Part shown: one piece after another, positions 36,756 through 44,303 of the stretch
How positions within the stretch are numbered: the first letter of the stretch is position 1
Layout: each line of letters starts with the position of its first letter
NCBI GenBank assembly: GCA_035765195.1
Contig: DASTYC010000038.1
Location: 310,001-374,000, forward strand
From: CALAED01 sp035765195
Lineage (GTDB): Bacteria; Actinomycetota; Actinomycetes; Streptosporangiales; Streptosporangiaceae
DNA length: 64,000 nt
Direction of reading: 5' to 3'
Notes under the pieces: model-generated
The model's input: only the letters and a program-made list of their open reading frames with translations
The model's database searches: none
Told to the model about the DNA's origin: nothing
Translations under genes and position numbers: made by a program

Positions 36756-37690
36756 ACCTCGCGGGTCGCGGTCGACTTGTTGAACGTGATGAAGTGGATG
36801 CCGGGCGCGCCCTGATCGAGCAGTTCCCCGCACAGCGCCGCCGCGTGCTCGATGCCGAGGCGGCGGACGGCTTCGGGGTCGTCGGCGACGGCCTCGAACC
36901 GCTCCGCCAGCTCGCGCGGGAACGGCGCGCCTGACAACTGCTCGGAGCGCTCGATCGTGCTCAGCTGGGTGACGGGCATGATGCCCGGGATGATCGGCGT
37001 GTCGCCGCCGGCCGCCGCCACCCGGTCGCGCAGCCGGAAGTAGTCTTCGGCCTGGAAGAACATCTGGGTGATCGCGTAGTCGGCCCCGGCCCGGCATTTC
37101 TGGACGAAATAACGAGTGTCGTGCTCGACGTCGGGCGACCGCGGATGCTTGTAGGGGAACGCCGCAACGCCCACGCAGAAGTCGCCGTAGGCACGGATCA
37201 GCCGCACCAGGTCCTCGGCGTACTCGACGCCCTCCGGATGCTTGACCCACTCCCCCTGGGGGTCGCCGGGCGGGTCACCGCGCAGCGCGAGCAGGTTGCG
37301 CACGCCGACCGAGGCGAACCGGCCGATCAGCTGCCGCAGCTCGCGTATCGCGTGATCGACCGCCGTGAAGTGCGCGACCGGGGTGAGCGTGGTGTCGGTC
37401 GCGATCCGCTCGACGATGTCGACGGTCTTGTCGCGGGTGCCCCCGCCCGCGCCGTAGGTCACCGACACGAACGACGGGTGCAGCGGCTCGAGCTCGCGGA
37501 TCGTCCGCCACAGGTTCCGCGCGCCCTTGTCTGTCTTGGGCGGAAAGAACTCGAAGGAGAACGTCGGACCCGTGTCGAGCAGCTCGCGGATCGTCGGAGC
37601 GCGGCCGGGACGGCCGGCGGCGTGGCGGCCGGCGGCGGCCGGACGCTCGTGGGCGGGCCGGTGGCCCGGGTGTCCGCGTTCGGGTCGCAT
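36692..37690 (-). CDS. metF: 5,10-methylenetetrahydrofolate reductase
   Basis: MetF reduces methylene-THF to methyl-THF for methionine synthesis. The 332-residue FAD-dependent barrel has FSFEFFPPKTDKG, TYGAGGGTRDKT, LALRGDPPGD and TQMFF. The ATG at 37690 begins a basic His/Arg/Pro-rich tail of about 30 residues before the core. It is divergent from the polyprenyl synthase gene across 140 bp containing a 16-bp palindrome. Confidence 0.96.
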   Translation of the reverse strand: MRPERGHPGHRPAHERPAAAGRHAAGRPGRAPTIRELLDTGPTFSFEFFPPKTDKGARNLWRTIRELEPLHPSFVSVTYGAGGGTRDKTVDIVERIATDTTLTPVAHFTAVDHAIRELRQLIGRFASVGVRNLLALRGDPPGDPQGEWVKHPEGVEYAEDLVRLIRAYGDFCVGVAAFPYKHPRSPDVEHDTRYFVQKCRAGADYAITQMFFQAEDYFRLRDRVAAAGGDTPIIPGIMPVTQLSTIERSEQLSGAPFPRELAERFEAVADDPEAVRRLGIEHAAALCGELLDQGAPGIHFITFNKSTATREVYALLGVDAFAASGSGAAITA

Positions 37691-37789
37691 GACTTCAAGG
37701 GTAATGCCGGGCCCTGCCCCGCGCCCGACGACCGGGCCCGGAGACCCGTTCAACGTGCGGTCCGCAGGGCCACCCCAGACCAGGTCGTA

Positions 37790-37805
37790 CCCGGATAAAT
37801 CCGGG
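37790..37805. promoter_or_regulatory. 16-bp inverted repeat in the metF/polyprenyl synthase promoter region
   Basis: CCCGGAT-AA-ATCCGGG is a perfect palindrome with 7-bp arms located 26 bp before the polyprenyl synthase ATG. It is in the divergent promoter region and could be an operator, or the foot of an mRNA hairpin. The cognate regulator is unknown. Confidence 0.5.
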
Positions 37806-37830
37806 GATTCGGGATGATTACGCTGGCGAC

Positions 37831-38883
37831 ATGGCCTCCGAACGCATCCGCAAGGAGGTCGACGAAGCGCTTGCCGCCTTCGTCGACCGACAGCGACCGG
37901 CGTTGCGTTCCATCAGCCACGATCTCGACCCGATGGTCTCCGCGCTGGACTCCCTGCTCGCCGGGGGGAAACGGCTGCGTCCGGCCTTTTGCTACTGGGG
38001 GTGGCGCGGCACGGGCGGCGCCGACCTGCCCCAGATCATCCCGGCCGCGGCGTCGCTGGAGCTGCTGCAGGCGGGGGCGCTGGTCCACGACGACGTGATC
38101 GACGCCAGCGACACCAGGCGCGGCCGGCCGGCGGCGCACCGGCGCTTCCAGGCCATGCACGAGGACGCGGGGTGGCAGGACGCCGCCGCGGCGTTCGGCA
38201 CGAGTGCGGCGATCTTGCTCGGCGACCTGTGCCTTGCGTGGTCAGGTCAGATGTTCGACGAAAGCGGCCTGCCCGACGCCGCGCTGCGGCGCGGCCGCCC
38301 GATCTACGACCAGATGCGCACCGAGGTGATGAGCGGGCAGTACCTCGACATCCTGGAGCAGGCGCGCGGCAGCGGCACCGTCGAGTCGGCGCTGCGCGTG
38401 GTCGTGTTCAAGAGCGCCAAGTACACGGTCGAACGGCCGCTGCATCTCGGCGCCGCCCTCGCCGGCGCGGAGCCGCCGGTCACCGCGGCCTACTCCGCTT
38501 ACGGGCTGCCGCTCGGCATCGCGTTCCAGCTCCGCGACGACGTGCTCGGCGTCTTCGGCGATCCGGTCGCGACCGGCAAGCCCGCGGGAGACGATCTGCG
38601 CGAGGGCAAGCGCACCGTGCTGATCGCGCTCACGCTGCGCGCGGCCACCCCCGCCCAGGCCGCGGTCGTGCGGTCGGGTCTCGGCGACCGCGACCTCGGC
38701 GACGCGGGCATCGAAGCGCTGCGGTCGGTGATCGTCGACACCGGCGCGCTGGCGGCGTGCGAAGAGATGATCGGCTCGTACGCGAGCGCGGCGACGGACG
38801 CCCTGGCCACCGCACCGATCACGCCGGAGGCCGGACGGGCGCTCGCCGACCTCGCCGTCGCCGCCACCTCCCGGCGCGGCTGA
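37831..38883 (+). CDS. Polyprenyl diphosphate synthase (IdsA type)
   Basis: The 350-residue all-helical protein condenses isopentenyl diphosphate with allylic diphosphates. The first aspartate-rich motif is DDVIDASDTRRG (DDxxD), with GGKRLRP upstream. The second is LRDDVLGVFGD. Chain length is not certain: the residue pattern before the first motif fits a geranylgeranyl-type or farnesyl-type enzyme. The metF-idsA neighbourhood is shared with Mycobacterium (Rv2172c-Rv2173). Confidence 0.93.
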   Translation: MASERIRKEVDEALAAFVDRQRPALRSISHDLDPMVSALDSLLAGGKRLRPAFCYWGWRGTGGADLPQIIPAAASLELLQAGALVHDDVIDASDTRRGRPAAHRRFQAMHEDAGWQDAAAAFGTSAAILLGDLCLAWSGQMFDESGLPDAALRRGRPIYDQMRTEVMSGQYLDILEQARGSGTVESALRVVVFKSAKYTVERPLHLGAALAGAEPPVTAAYSAYGLPLGIAFQLRDDVLGVFGDPVATGKPAGDDLREGKRTVLIALTLRAATPAQAAVVRSGLGDRDLGDAGIEALRSVIVDTGALAACEEMIGSYASAATDALATAPITPEAGRALADLAVAATSRRG

Positions 38884-38989
38884 CGCCGCCCCTGCCGAGT
38901 GGCGTACGCGGCCGGCCCGAACACGGTACAAATAAGGCCGATTGCGCATCCCTGACAGTCGCCTACGAACCCCCTAAGCCGGAGCCGCC

Positions 38990-39241
38990 ATGCCCGACGA
39001 GACTCTCCGTGGACCAGACGGGCCGTCCCGCCCGCGTAAGCCGCGGCCGAGATCGTCGAGCCCCCGGGGCGACCGGGCCCCGTCCGCTCCGTCATCCCCG
39101 CCCACGCCGCCCTCTCCGCCCGCGAAGGCCGCACGGCGGCGGCGGGTGCCGGCGCGGCACTTCGGCCGGCTCATGCTGCTGGCGATGGCGCTGGTGATCG
39201 TCGCCGGATTCGTCTTGGGGATGCTGCTGCCCGTGTCGTAA
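38990..39241 (+). CDS. Small basic membrane protein
   Basis: The 83-residue protein has a Pro/Ser/Arg-rich cytoplasmic tail (1-58) and one C-terminal membrane helix, LMLLAMALVIVAGFVLGMLL (61-80). The family is unknown. It lies 106 bp after the polyprenyl synthase on the same strand, with an AT-richer patch between them that may contain its promoter. Confidence 0.6.
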   Translation: MPDETLRGPDGPSRPRKPRPRSSSPRGDRAPSAPSSPPTPPSPPAKAARRRRVPARHFGRLMLLAMALVIVAGFVLGMLLPVS

Positions 39242-39264
39242 CGTGACGAGACGTCACCGGCGCA

Positions 39265-39426
39265 TCACCAGTGGGGAGGGCGCTCCTCGAAGAGGCGGGC
39301 GTCATCGTCGTCGTCGGGACGCTCGCCCCAGCCGGCGTCGGTGTCGTCGCGCGTTTGATCGGGCAGGATCTCCAGGTCGTCGTCGAACAGCTCGACGTAG
39401 CGATCGTCATCCGGTCCAGCGGTCAT
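39265..39426 (-). CDS. Small acidic conserved protein
   Basis: The 53-residue protein is strongly acidic (DDDRYVELFDDDLEILPDQ) and ends in RLFEERPPHW, an ending I recognise from small actinobacterial proteins of unknown function. The ATG at 39426 is preferred. It is the last gene of the thiE strand and lies 45 bp downstream of thiE. Confidence 0.7.
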   Translation of the reverse strand: MTAGPDDDRYVELFDDDLEILPDQTRDDTDAGWGERPDDDDDARLFEERPPHW

Positions 39427-39471
39427 GGCCTCATTGTCGCAGCGCACCGCCGCCCCACCCGGGCCAACGCC

Positions 39472-40143
39472 CTAATCGCCGCCCGCGTTTCGCAGCCGGC
39501 GGGCCAGCTCGGCGGCGGCCTCGCCGGGCGAGGCCGCCTCTGTGATCGCGCGGACCACCACGGCCCGGCGCGCGCCCCAGGAGATCACCTGGTCGATGTT
39601 GGTGAGGTCGATGCCGCCGATCGCGAACCAGGGCCGGGAGAAGTGCTGCGTCGCGACGTACCGCACCAGCTTCGGCCCGGCCGCCGGACGCCCCTGCTTG
39701 GTCGGGGTGGGCCAGACCGGCCCGGCGCAGAAGTAGTCCACGCCCGGCTCGCCCGCGGCGGCCATGGCCTGCTCGTCGGAATGCGTGGAGCGGCCGATGA
39801 GGACGTCCTCGCCGAGGATGCCGCGGGCCGCCCGCACCGGCAGGTCGTCCTGGCCGAGGTGCAGCACGTCGGGACGCACGGCGTAGGCCACGTCGGCCCG
39901 ATCGTTCACGGCGAGCAGCGTGCCATGCCGGTCACACGCCTCCCGGAACACCGACAGGAGTTCGATCTCCTGTCGCGCCTCGAGACCCTTTTCGCGCAAC
40001 TGCACGATGTCGACGCCGTTCGCGAGGACGGTATCGAGGAAATCGGGCAGGTCACCCTGCCGGGTCCGCGCGTCGGTGCACAGGTAGAGCCGCGCCCGGT
40101 CCAGCCGGGCCCGCAACTCCACGGCCCGGGCGGTGGGAAACAC
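39472..40143 (-). CDS. thiE: Thiamine-phosphate synthase
   Basis: ThiE joins the pyrimidine (HMP-PP) and thiazole phosphate to make thiamine phosphate. Motifs: RLYLCTDAR, VQLREKGLEARQE (pyrophosphate-binding), VNDRADVA, LHLGQDDLP, IGRSTHS and FAIGGI. A GTG at 40143 gives 223 residues; a TTG two codons upstream would overlap the previous stop. It follows the Rv2175c-like gene directly. It is not downstream of the TPP riboswitch, which points the other way. Confidence 0.95.
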   Translation of the reverse strand: MFPTARAVELRARLDRARLYLCTDARTRQGDLPDFLDTVLANGVDIVQLREKGLEARQEIELLSVFREACDRHGTLLAVNDRADVAYAVRPDVLHLGQDDLPVRAARGILGEDVLIGRSTHSDEQAMAAAGEPGVDYFCAGPVWPTPTKQGRPAAGPKLVRYVATQHFSRPWFAIGGIDLTNIDQVISWGARRAVVVRAITEAASPGEAAAELARRLRNAGGD

Positions 40144-40145
40144 CG

Positions 40146-40529
40146 TCAAAAGGCGAGCGCCTGCGCGCGCCTGCGCACCTCGGTGCCGCGGTTTTCGGAG
40201 AGCGCTTGCACCGGGGTGCCCGGCAGCGTCTCGTCGGCGGTGAACATCCAGCGGAGCGCGGCCACGTCGTCGTAGCCGGCGTCGGCCAGCACGGTGAGCG
40301 TGCCGCAAAGGCCCTTGAGGACCTCACCCTCGTGGATGAACGCCGCCGGCACGCATAGGCCGCCGGCGCGGTGCACCGCCAAGAGCTTGTGATCGCGGAT
40401 CAGCTGCTTGGCCCGCTTGGGGTCGATCCCGAGCCGGCCGGCAACCTCGTGCAGCGAGAGCCACTCTCCGACGAGGTCATCGGTGTAGGTGTCGATCGTT
40501 GTGTCGGCAACGGAGTGCATCTGCGTCAC
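40146..40529 (-). CDS. Rv2175c-family DNA-binding protein
   Basis: The 127-residue protein has a winged helix-turn-helix (EWLSLHEVAGRLGIDPKRAKQLIRDH, about 22-47) and the C-terminal domain typical of Mycobacterium Rv2175c. That protein is a DNA-binding substrate of the kinase PknL, phosphorylated in its N-terminal tail. The N-terminal tail here is Thr-rich (DTTIDTYT). A PknL-like PASTA kinase is encoded 4 kb away in this island. It is 37 bp after the FAD oxidoreductase and 2 bp before thiE. Confidence 0.88.
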   Translation of the reverse strand: MTQMHSVADTTIDTYTDDLVGEWLSLHEVAGRLGIDPKRAKQLIRDHKLLAVHRAGGLCVPAAFIHEGEVLKGLCGTLTVLADAGYDDVAALRWMFTADETLPGTPVQALSENRGTEVRRRAQALAF

Positions 40530-40566
40530 GGCCCCTGCTTACCACCCCGGCGGCCTGCTGAAACCC

Positions 40567-41802
40567 TCAGGTTGGCACAGCGTTACGTACAGGTATCTCC
40601 GGATCTGCCAGCAGCGCGGGGTCGATATGACCGCCTGCGGCCATGATCCGGCGGGCTTGTACCAGGTCACGGGGCTTGTCGACGGCCAGGATCGCGTCCA
40701 GACGATCATCGGTGAGCCAGCACAGCGCCCACTTCCGGCCAGCCGGGTCACCGCGCGTGACCATCGTTTCCGCGCCCTGGCGCCACCCTGCGTATTGCAC
40801 CGTGCGGCCGAACTGCTCGGACCAGAAATAGGGCACCGGATCGTAGCTCGCCGGCCGTCCCATGAGGCCGGCCGCCGCCACATCGGGCGAGCTCAACGCG
40901 GTGTCCCAGTGCTCGATCCGCAGCCGCCGCCCGTATCGCGCCGACCACCAGGCCGCGCAGTCGCCGACCGCGACGACATCCGGCCGCGTCGCCCCATCGA
41001 CGGCGGCGCGCAGCGACTCGTCCACCACGACGCCGTTGTCCAATGCGAGCCCTGATCCCGCCAGCCACCCGGTCTCGGGCCGCACCCCGACGCACACGAG
41101 CACGTCGTCGGCGTCGACCCACCCGCCGTCGGCGAGCGCGAGACCGCCGGCCGACGCCGCCGCTACCTTGCGCCCGAGCAGCAGTTCCACGCCCGCCTCG
41201 GCGTACCAGCTCGTCGTCAAGGCGCCCACCTCGGCCCCCATCGCGGCGGCCAGCGGGACGTCGGCAGCCTCCACGACCGTCACCCGGCAGCCGGCCCTGG
41301 CCGCCGCCGTGGCGACCTCGGCCCCGATCCAGCCCGCGCCGACGATGGCCAGCCGGCGCCCCGGACGCAGCACCGCCCGCAGCGCCCGCGCGTCGTCGAT
41401 CGTGCGCAGCAGATGGATCCGGGCGGCCCCGCCGGTCGCGCCCTCCGACGGCCGCGACTCGGTGCCGGGCAGCGCGATGGGGGTGGCGCCGGTGGCGATC
41501 ACGAGGCCGTCGAAGGCCAGCTCGCCCGCCGTCGTGTCGACCGCTCCCCCGGCGCCGGCGAGCCGCAGCGCGGTCGCACGGTGGCCCAGCAGCGGGCGGC
41601 AGCGGAGCGCGTCGAGATCCACATCGAGGGTGGTGTCGTCGGCGTCCCCCATCAGCACGGCCTTCGACAGCGGCGGCCGGTCGTACGGCCGGTGGGGCTC
41701 GGCGCCGACGAGGGTCAGCTCCCCCTCGAACCCGGCTCGCCGCAACGCCTCCACGGTGCGCACACCCGCGAGGCCCCCGCCGACGATGACGACCTTCTCC
41801 AT
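40567..41802 (-). CDS. FAD/NAD(P)-dependent oxidoreductase (ferredoxin-reductase type)
   Basis: The 411-residue protein has an FAD dinucleotide fold (VVIVGGGLAGVRTVEALR at 4-21), the PYDRPPLSK motif, an NAD(P) fold (AIVGAGWIGAEVA) and the FAD motif VAVGDCAAW. It resembles BphA4/rubredoxin-ferredoxin reductases that pass electrons to a ferredoxin. No ferredoxin gene is adjacent. The ATG at 41802 is fixed by the dinucleotide fold. It is divergent from the thiO riboswitch. Its place among thiamine genes is unexplained. Confidence 0.9.
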   Translation of the reverse strand: MEKVVIVGGGLAGVRTVEALRRAGFEGELTLVGAEPHRPYDRPPLSKAVLMGDADDTTLDVDLDALRCRPLLGHRATALRLAGAGGAVDTTAGELAFDGLVIATGATPIALPGTESRPSEGATGGAARIHLLRTIDDARALRAVLRPGRRLAIVGAGWIGAEVATAAARAGCRVTVVEAADVPLAAAMGAEVGALTTSWYAEAGVELLLGRKVAAASAGGLALADGGWVDADDVLVCVGVRPETGWLAGSGLALDNGVVVDESLRAAVDGATRPDVVAVGDCAAWWSARYGRRLRIEHWDTALSSPDVAAAGLMGRPASYDPVPYFWSEQFGRTVQYAGWRQGAETMVTRGDPAGRKWALCWLTDDRLDAILAVDKPRDLVQARRIMAAGGHIDPALLADPEIPVRNAVPT

Positions 41803-41819
41803 GGCGGCCCACCCTAAAT

Positions 41820-41870
41820 CTCCCCGCGAATCCCCCGCGAATCCCCTGCGAATCCCCTGCGAATCTCCCG
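41820..41870 (-). repeat. Tandem 11-bp repeats upstream of the FAD oxidoreductase
   Basis: Four to five near-identical 11-bp units, GGGGATTCGCA/G on the minus strand, lie end to end about 20-70 bp upstream of the oxidoreductase ATG. They lie in its leader or promoter. The period is close to one helical turn. Confidence 0.85.
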
Positions 41871-41959
41871 TGACGCTCCAGGGAACGTGCCGCGATGCTG
41901 TTGACTCGGACATTCCCGGCGTTTCGCACCGATCGTCGGCCATTAAACTGGGTCTCGAT

Positions 41960-42106
41960 AGGCGCGGGAGTCCGGTGGGGACCGGGCTGAGAGGGGAGCT
42001 GACAGTTCCCGACCGCAAGGGCCTGGATGTCTCCCGTCCCGCGGCGGGCGGCGGACCATCGTGGCGGGCCCTGGACCTGATCCGGATCATGCCGGCGAAG
42101 GGAGCG
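41960..42106 (+). promoter_or_regulatory. TPP riboswitch (THI element) controlling thiO-thiS-thiG
   Basis: The conserved TPP aptamer parts are present: GGAGTCC near the 5' side, GGGCTGAGA, then after a long variable arm GACCTGATCCGG, ATCATGCCGGCGAAGGGAG. The terminal AAGGGAG doubles as the Shine-Dalgarno for the GTG at 42109. TPP binding should thus hide the ribosome site and shut off thiO translation. The variable arm between the two halves is longer than in the minimal consensus. Confidence 0.95.
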
Positions 42107-42108
42107 AC

Positions 42109-43236
42109 GTGGACGTGCTGATTGTCGGGGCGGGCGTCATCGGCCTGGCCACCGCGTGGCGGGCCGCCGGCCGCGGCCTCTCGGTAACCGTGGTCGATCC
42201 GGCGCCGGCGAGCGGCGCCTCCCACGCGGGCGCGGGGATGATCGCGCCGATCAGCGAGCTGAGCTACGGCGAGGAACCGCTGCTGCACCTCGGCATCGCC
42301 TCGCGCGACCGCTATGCGGCGTTCGTGGCCGAGCTCGAGGAGCTGACCGGCATGACCGCCGACTATCGCGCCGACGGGCTGCTCCAGGTCGCCTTCGACG
42401 CCGACGACCTGGCCATCGTCGATGACCTGCGGCGCTTCCAAGAGGCCGTCGGCGTCCGCGCCGAGGCGCTGACGGGACGCGAATGCCGCCGCCTCGAGCC
42501 CATGCTGGCGCCGTCCGTACGCGGCGGGCTGCTCGCCCCCGACGACGGGGCGGTCGACCCGCGGCGACTGTGTGCGGCGCTGCTCAGCGCCTTCGAGCGG
42601 TCGGGGGGAACGCTCGTCCGGACCCGGGTGACGGAGATCGTGATGGAGCGCGACGCCGCCGTCGGGGCCCGGCTGGCCGGCGGCGAGGAGCTGCGGGCCG
42701 ACCAGATCGTGCTCGCCGCCGGCGCCTGGACCGGCGACCTGAAGGGCCTGCCGCCCGGCACGCTGCCGGAGATCAGGCCGGTGAAGGGTCAGATCCTGCG
42801 GCTGCGCACGCGCGTGCCGTTCCTGGCGCGCGGCACCAGGGGGCTGGTGCACGGCTCGCCGATCTACCTCGTGCCCCGCGCCGACGGCGAGGTCGTCGTC
42901 GGCGCGACGCAAGAGGAGCTGGGCTTCGACACGACGGTGACCGCCGGCGGGCTGTGGGAGCTGCTGCGCGACGCGCGCGAGCTGGTGCCCGGCGTCACCG
43001 AGCTGGAGTTCGCCGAGGTGGTCGCCGGCCTGCGTCCCGGCTCGCCGGACAACGCGCCGCTGCTGGGCCCCCTCGGGCCGCCCGGGCTGCACATCGCGAG
43101 CGGCCATTTCCGCGGCGGCGTGCTGTTGGCGCCGATCACCGGCGAGATCATGGCCGAGCTGCTGGCGACCGGGCGGCTGCCCGAGCCGGCCAGGCCCTTC
43201 ACCCCGGAAAGGTTCGACCGTGCAGGTGATCGTTAA
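42109..43236 (+). CDS. thiO: Glycine oxidase ThiO
   Basis: ThiO oxidises glycine to the iminoglycine used by ThiG for thiazole formation. The FAD motif VDVLIVGAGVIGLATAWR opens the protein. The DAAO-family pattern continues with GRECRRLEPML, VKGQILRLRT and the C-terminal ASGHFRGGVLLAPITG. The GTG at 42109, whose ribosome site is the end of the riboswitch, gives 375 residues. It overlaps thiS by 17 bp. Confidence 0.95.
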   Translation: MDVLIVGAGVIGLATAWRAAGRGLSVTVVDPAPASGASHAGAGMIAPISELSYGEEPLLHLGIASRDRYAAFVAELEELTGMTADYRADGLLQVAFDADDLAIVDDLRRFQEAVGVRAEALTGRECRRLEPMLAPSVRGGLLAPDDGAVDPRRLCAALLSAFERSGGTLVRTRVTEIVMERDAAVGARLAGGEELRADQIVLAAGAWTGDLKGLPPGTLPEIRPVKGQILRLRTRVPFLARGTRGLVHGSPIYLVPRADGEVVVGATQEELGFDTTVTAGGLWELLRDARELVPGVTELEFAEVVAGLRPGSPDNAPLLGPLGPPGLHIASGHFRGGVLLAPITGEIMAELLATGRLPEPARPFTPERFDRAGDR

Positions 43237-43420
43237 CGGAGAGCCGCGTGAGGTGCCGGACGACGCGACGGTGGAGAGCATCGTCGAGACGGTGACGCGG
43301 GCGCCCTCGGGGGTCGCGGTCGCGCTCAACGGCGTGATCGTCAGGCGGGGCGACTGGGCCACGACGGCGCCGCGGGAGGCGGACCGGCTCGAAGTGCTGA
43401 CCGCCGTACAGGGAGGCTAG
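43220..43420 (+). CDS. thiS: Sulfur carrier protein ThiS
   Basis: ThiS is a ubiquitin-like carrier. Its C-terminal Gly-Gly is adenylated and thiocarboxylated to donate sulfur for the thiazole ring. The 66-residue protein ends in QGG as required and has VALNGVIVRRGDW. The start is a GTG inside the end of thiO. The activating ThiF is not in the window. Confidence 0.95.
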   Translation: MQVIVNGEPREVPDDATVESIVETVTRAPSGVAVALNGVIVRRGDWATTAPREADRLEVLTAVQGG

Positions 43421-43474
43421 GAACCAGACATGAGCGCGCGGACGAAGGACCGAGCCGGCGAACGGAGTGAGGCA

Positions 43475-44245
43475 ATGAGTGATGAGCTCGTCATCGGGGG
43501 TGAGTCGTTCGAGTCACGCCTGATCATGGGGACGGGCGGAGCCCCCAGCATGGCGGCGCTCGACGAGGCGCTCGTCGCGTCGGGCACCGAGTTGACAACG
43601 GTGGCGATGCGCCGGGTCTCCCCCACCGCGCACGGCTCGGTGCTCGACGTGCTGCGCCGCCGCGGCATCCGGGTGCTGCCCAACACCGCCGGATGCTTCA
43701 CCGCGGGCGAGGCCGTGTTGACGGCCAAGCTGGCCCGCGAGGCCCTGGAGACGAACTGGATCAAGCTCGAGGTGATCGCCGACGAGCGCACCCTGCTGCC
43801 CGATCCGGTGGAGTTGCTGACCGCCGCCGAGCAACTCGTCGCCGACGGGTTCGTGGTCCTGCCGTACACCAACGACGACCCGGTGCTGGCCCGCCGGCTC
43901 GAGCAGGCGGGCTGCGCCGCCGTCATGCCGCTCGGCTCGCCCATTGGGTCCGGGCTCGGCATCCGCAACCAGCACAACATCGAGCTGATCGTCGAGCAGG
44001 CGGCCGTGCCCGTCGTCCTGGACGCCGGCATCGGCACCGCGAGCGACGCCGCCCTCGCCATGGAGCTGGGGTGCGACGCCGTGCTGCTGGCCACGGCCGT
44101 GACCCGGGCGCGGAACCCGGCCCAGATGGCCGCGGCGATGCGGCACGCGGTCGTCGCCGGACGGCTCGCCAAGGCCGCGGGACGCATCCCGAAACGCCGG
44201 TACGCGCAGGCATCCTCACCGTGGGAAGGGATCGGGGGCGGCTAG
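43475..44245 (+). CDS. thiG: Thiazole synthase ThiG
   Basis: ThiG forms the thiazole phosphate from deoxyxylulose 5-phosphate, iminoglycine and ThiS thiocarboxylate. The catalytic lysine lies in NWIKLEVI. PLGSPIGSGLGIRN and VVLDAGIGTASDAA are diagnostic. The ATG at 43475 (256 residues), preceded by GGAGTGAGG, is preferred over an in-frame ATG at 43430 that adds 15 Arg/Glu-rich residues. Third gene of the riboswitch operon. Confidence 0.96.
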   Translation: MSDELVIGGESFESRLIMGTGGAPSMAALDEALVASGTELTTVAMRRVSPTAHGSVLDVLRRRGIRVLPNTAGCFTAGEAVLTAKLAREALETNWIKLEVIADERTLLPDPVELLTAAEQLVADGFVVLPYTNDDPVLARRLEQAGCAAVMPLGSPIGSGLGIRNQHNIELIVEQAAVPVVLDAGIGTASDAALAMELGCDAVLLATAVTRARNPAQMAAAMRHAVVAGRLAKAAGRIPKRRYAQASSPWEGIGGG

Positions 44246-44303
44246 CGCGGCAACTTGGCTCTCTTGATGGGTGTCACCGCAAATCGCCCGTAGACTCGCC
44301 TCG

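Noticed and set aside
43430..43475. Arg/Glu-rich segment before thiG, which seemed like another copy of the pyr repeat.
   Set aside because: Similarity is limited to short purine-rich words. The alignment does not hold beyond about 10 bases.
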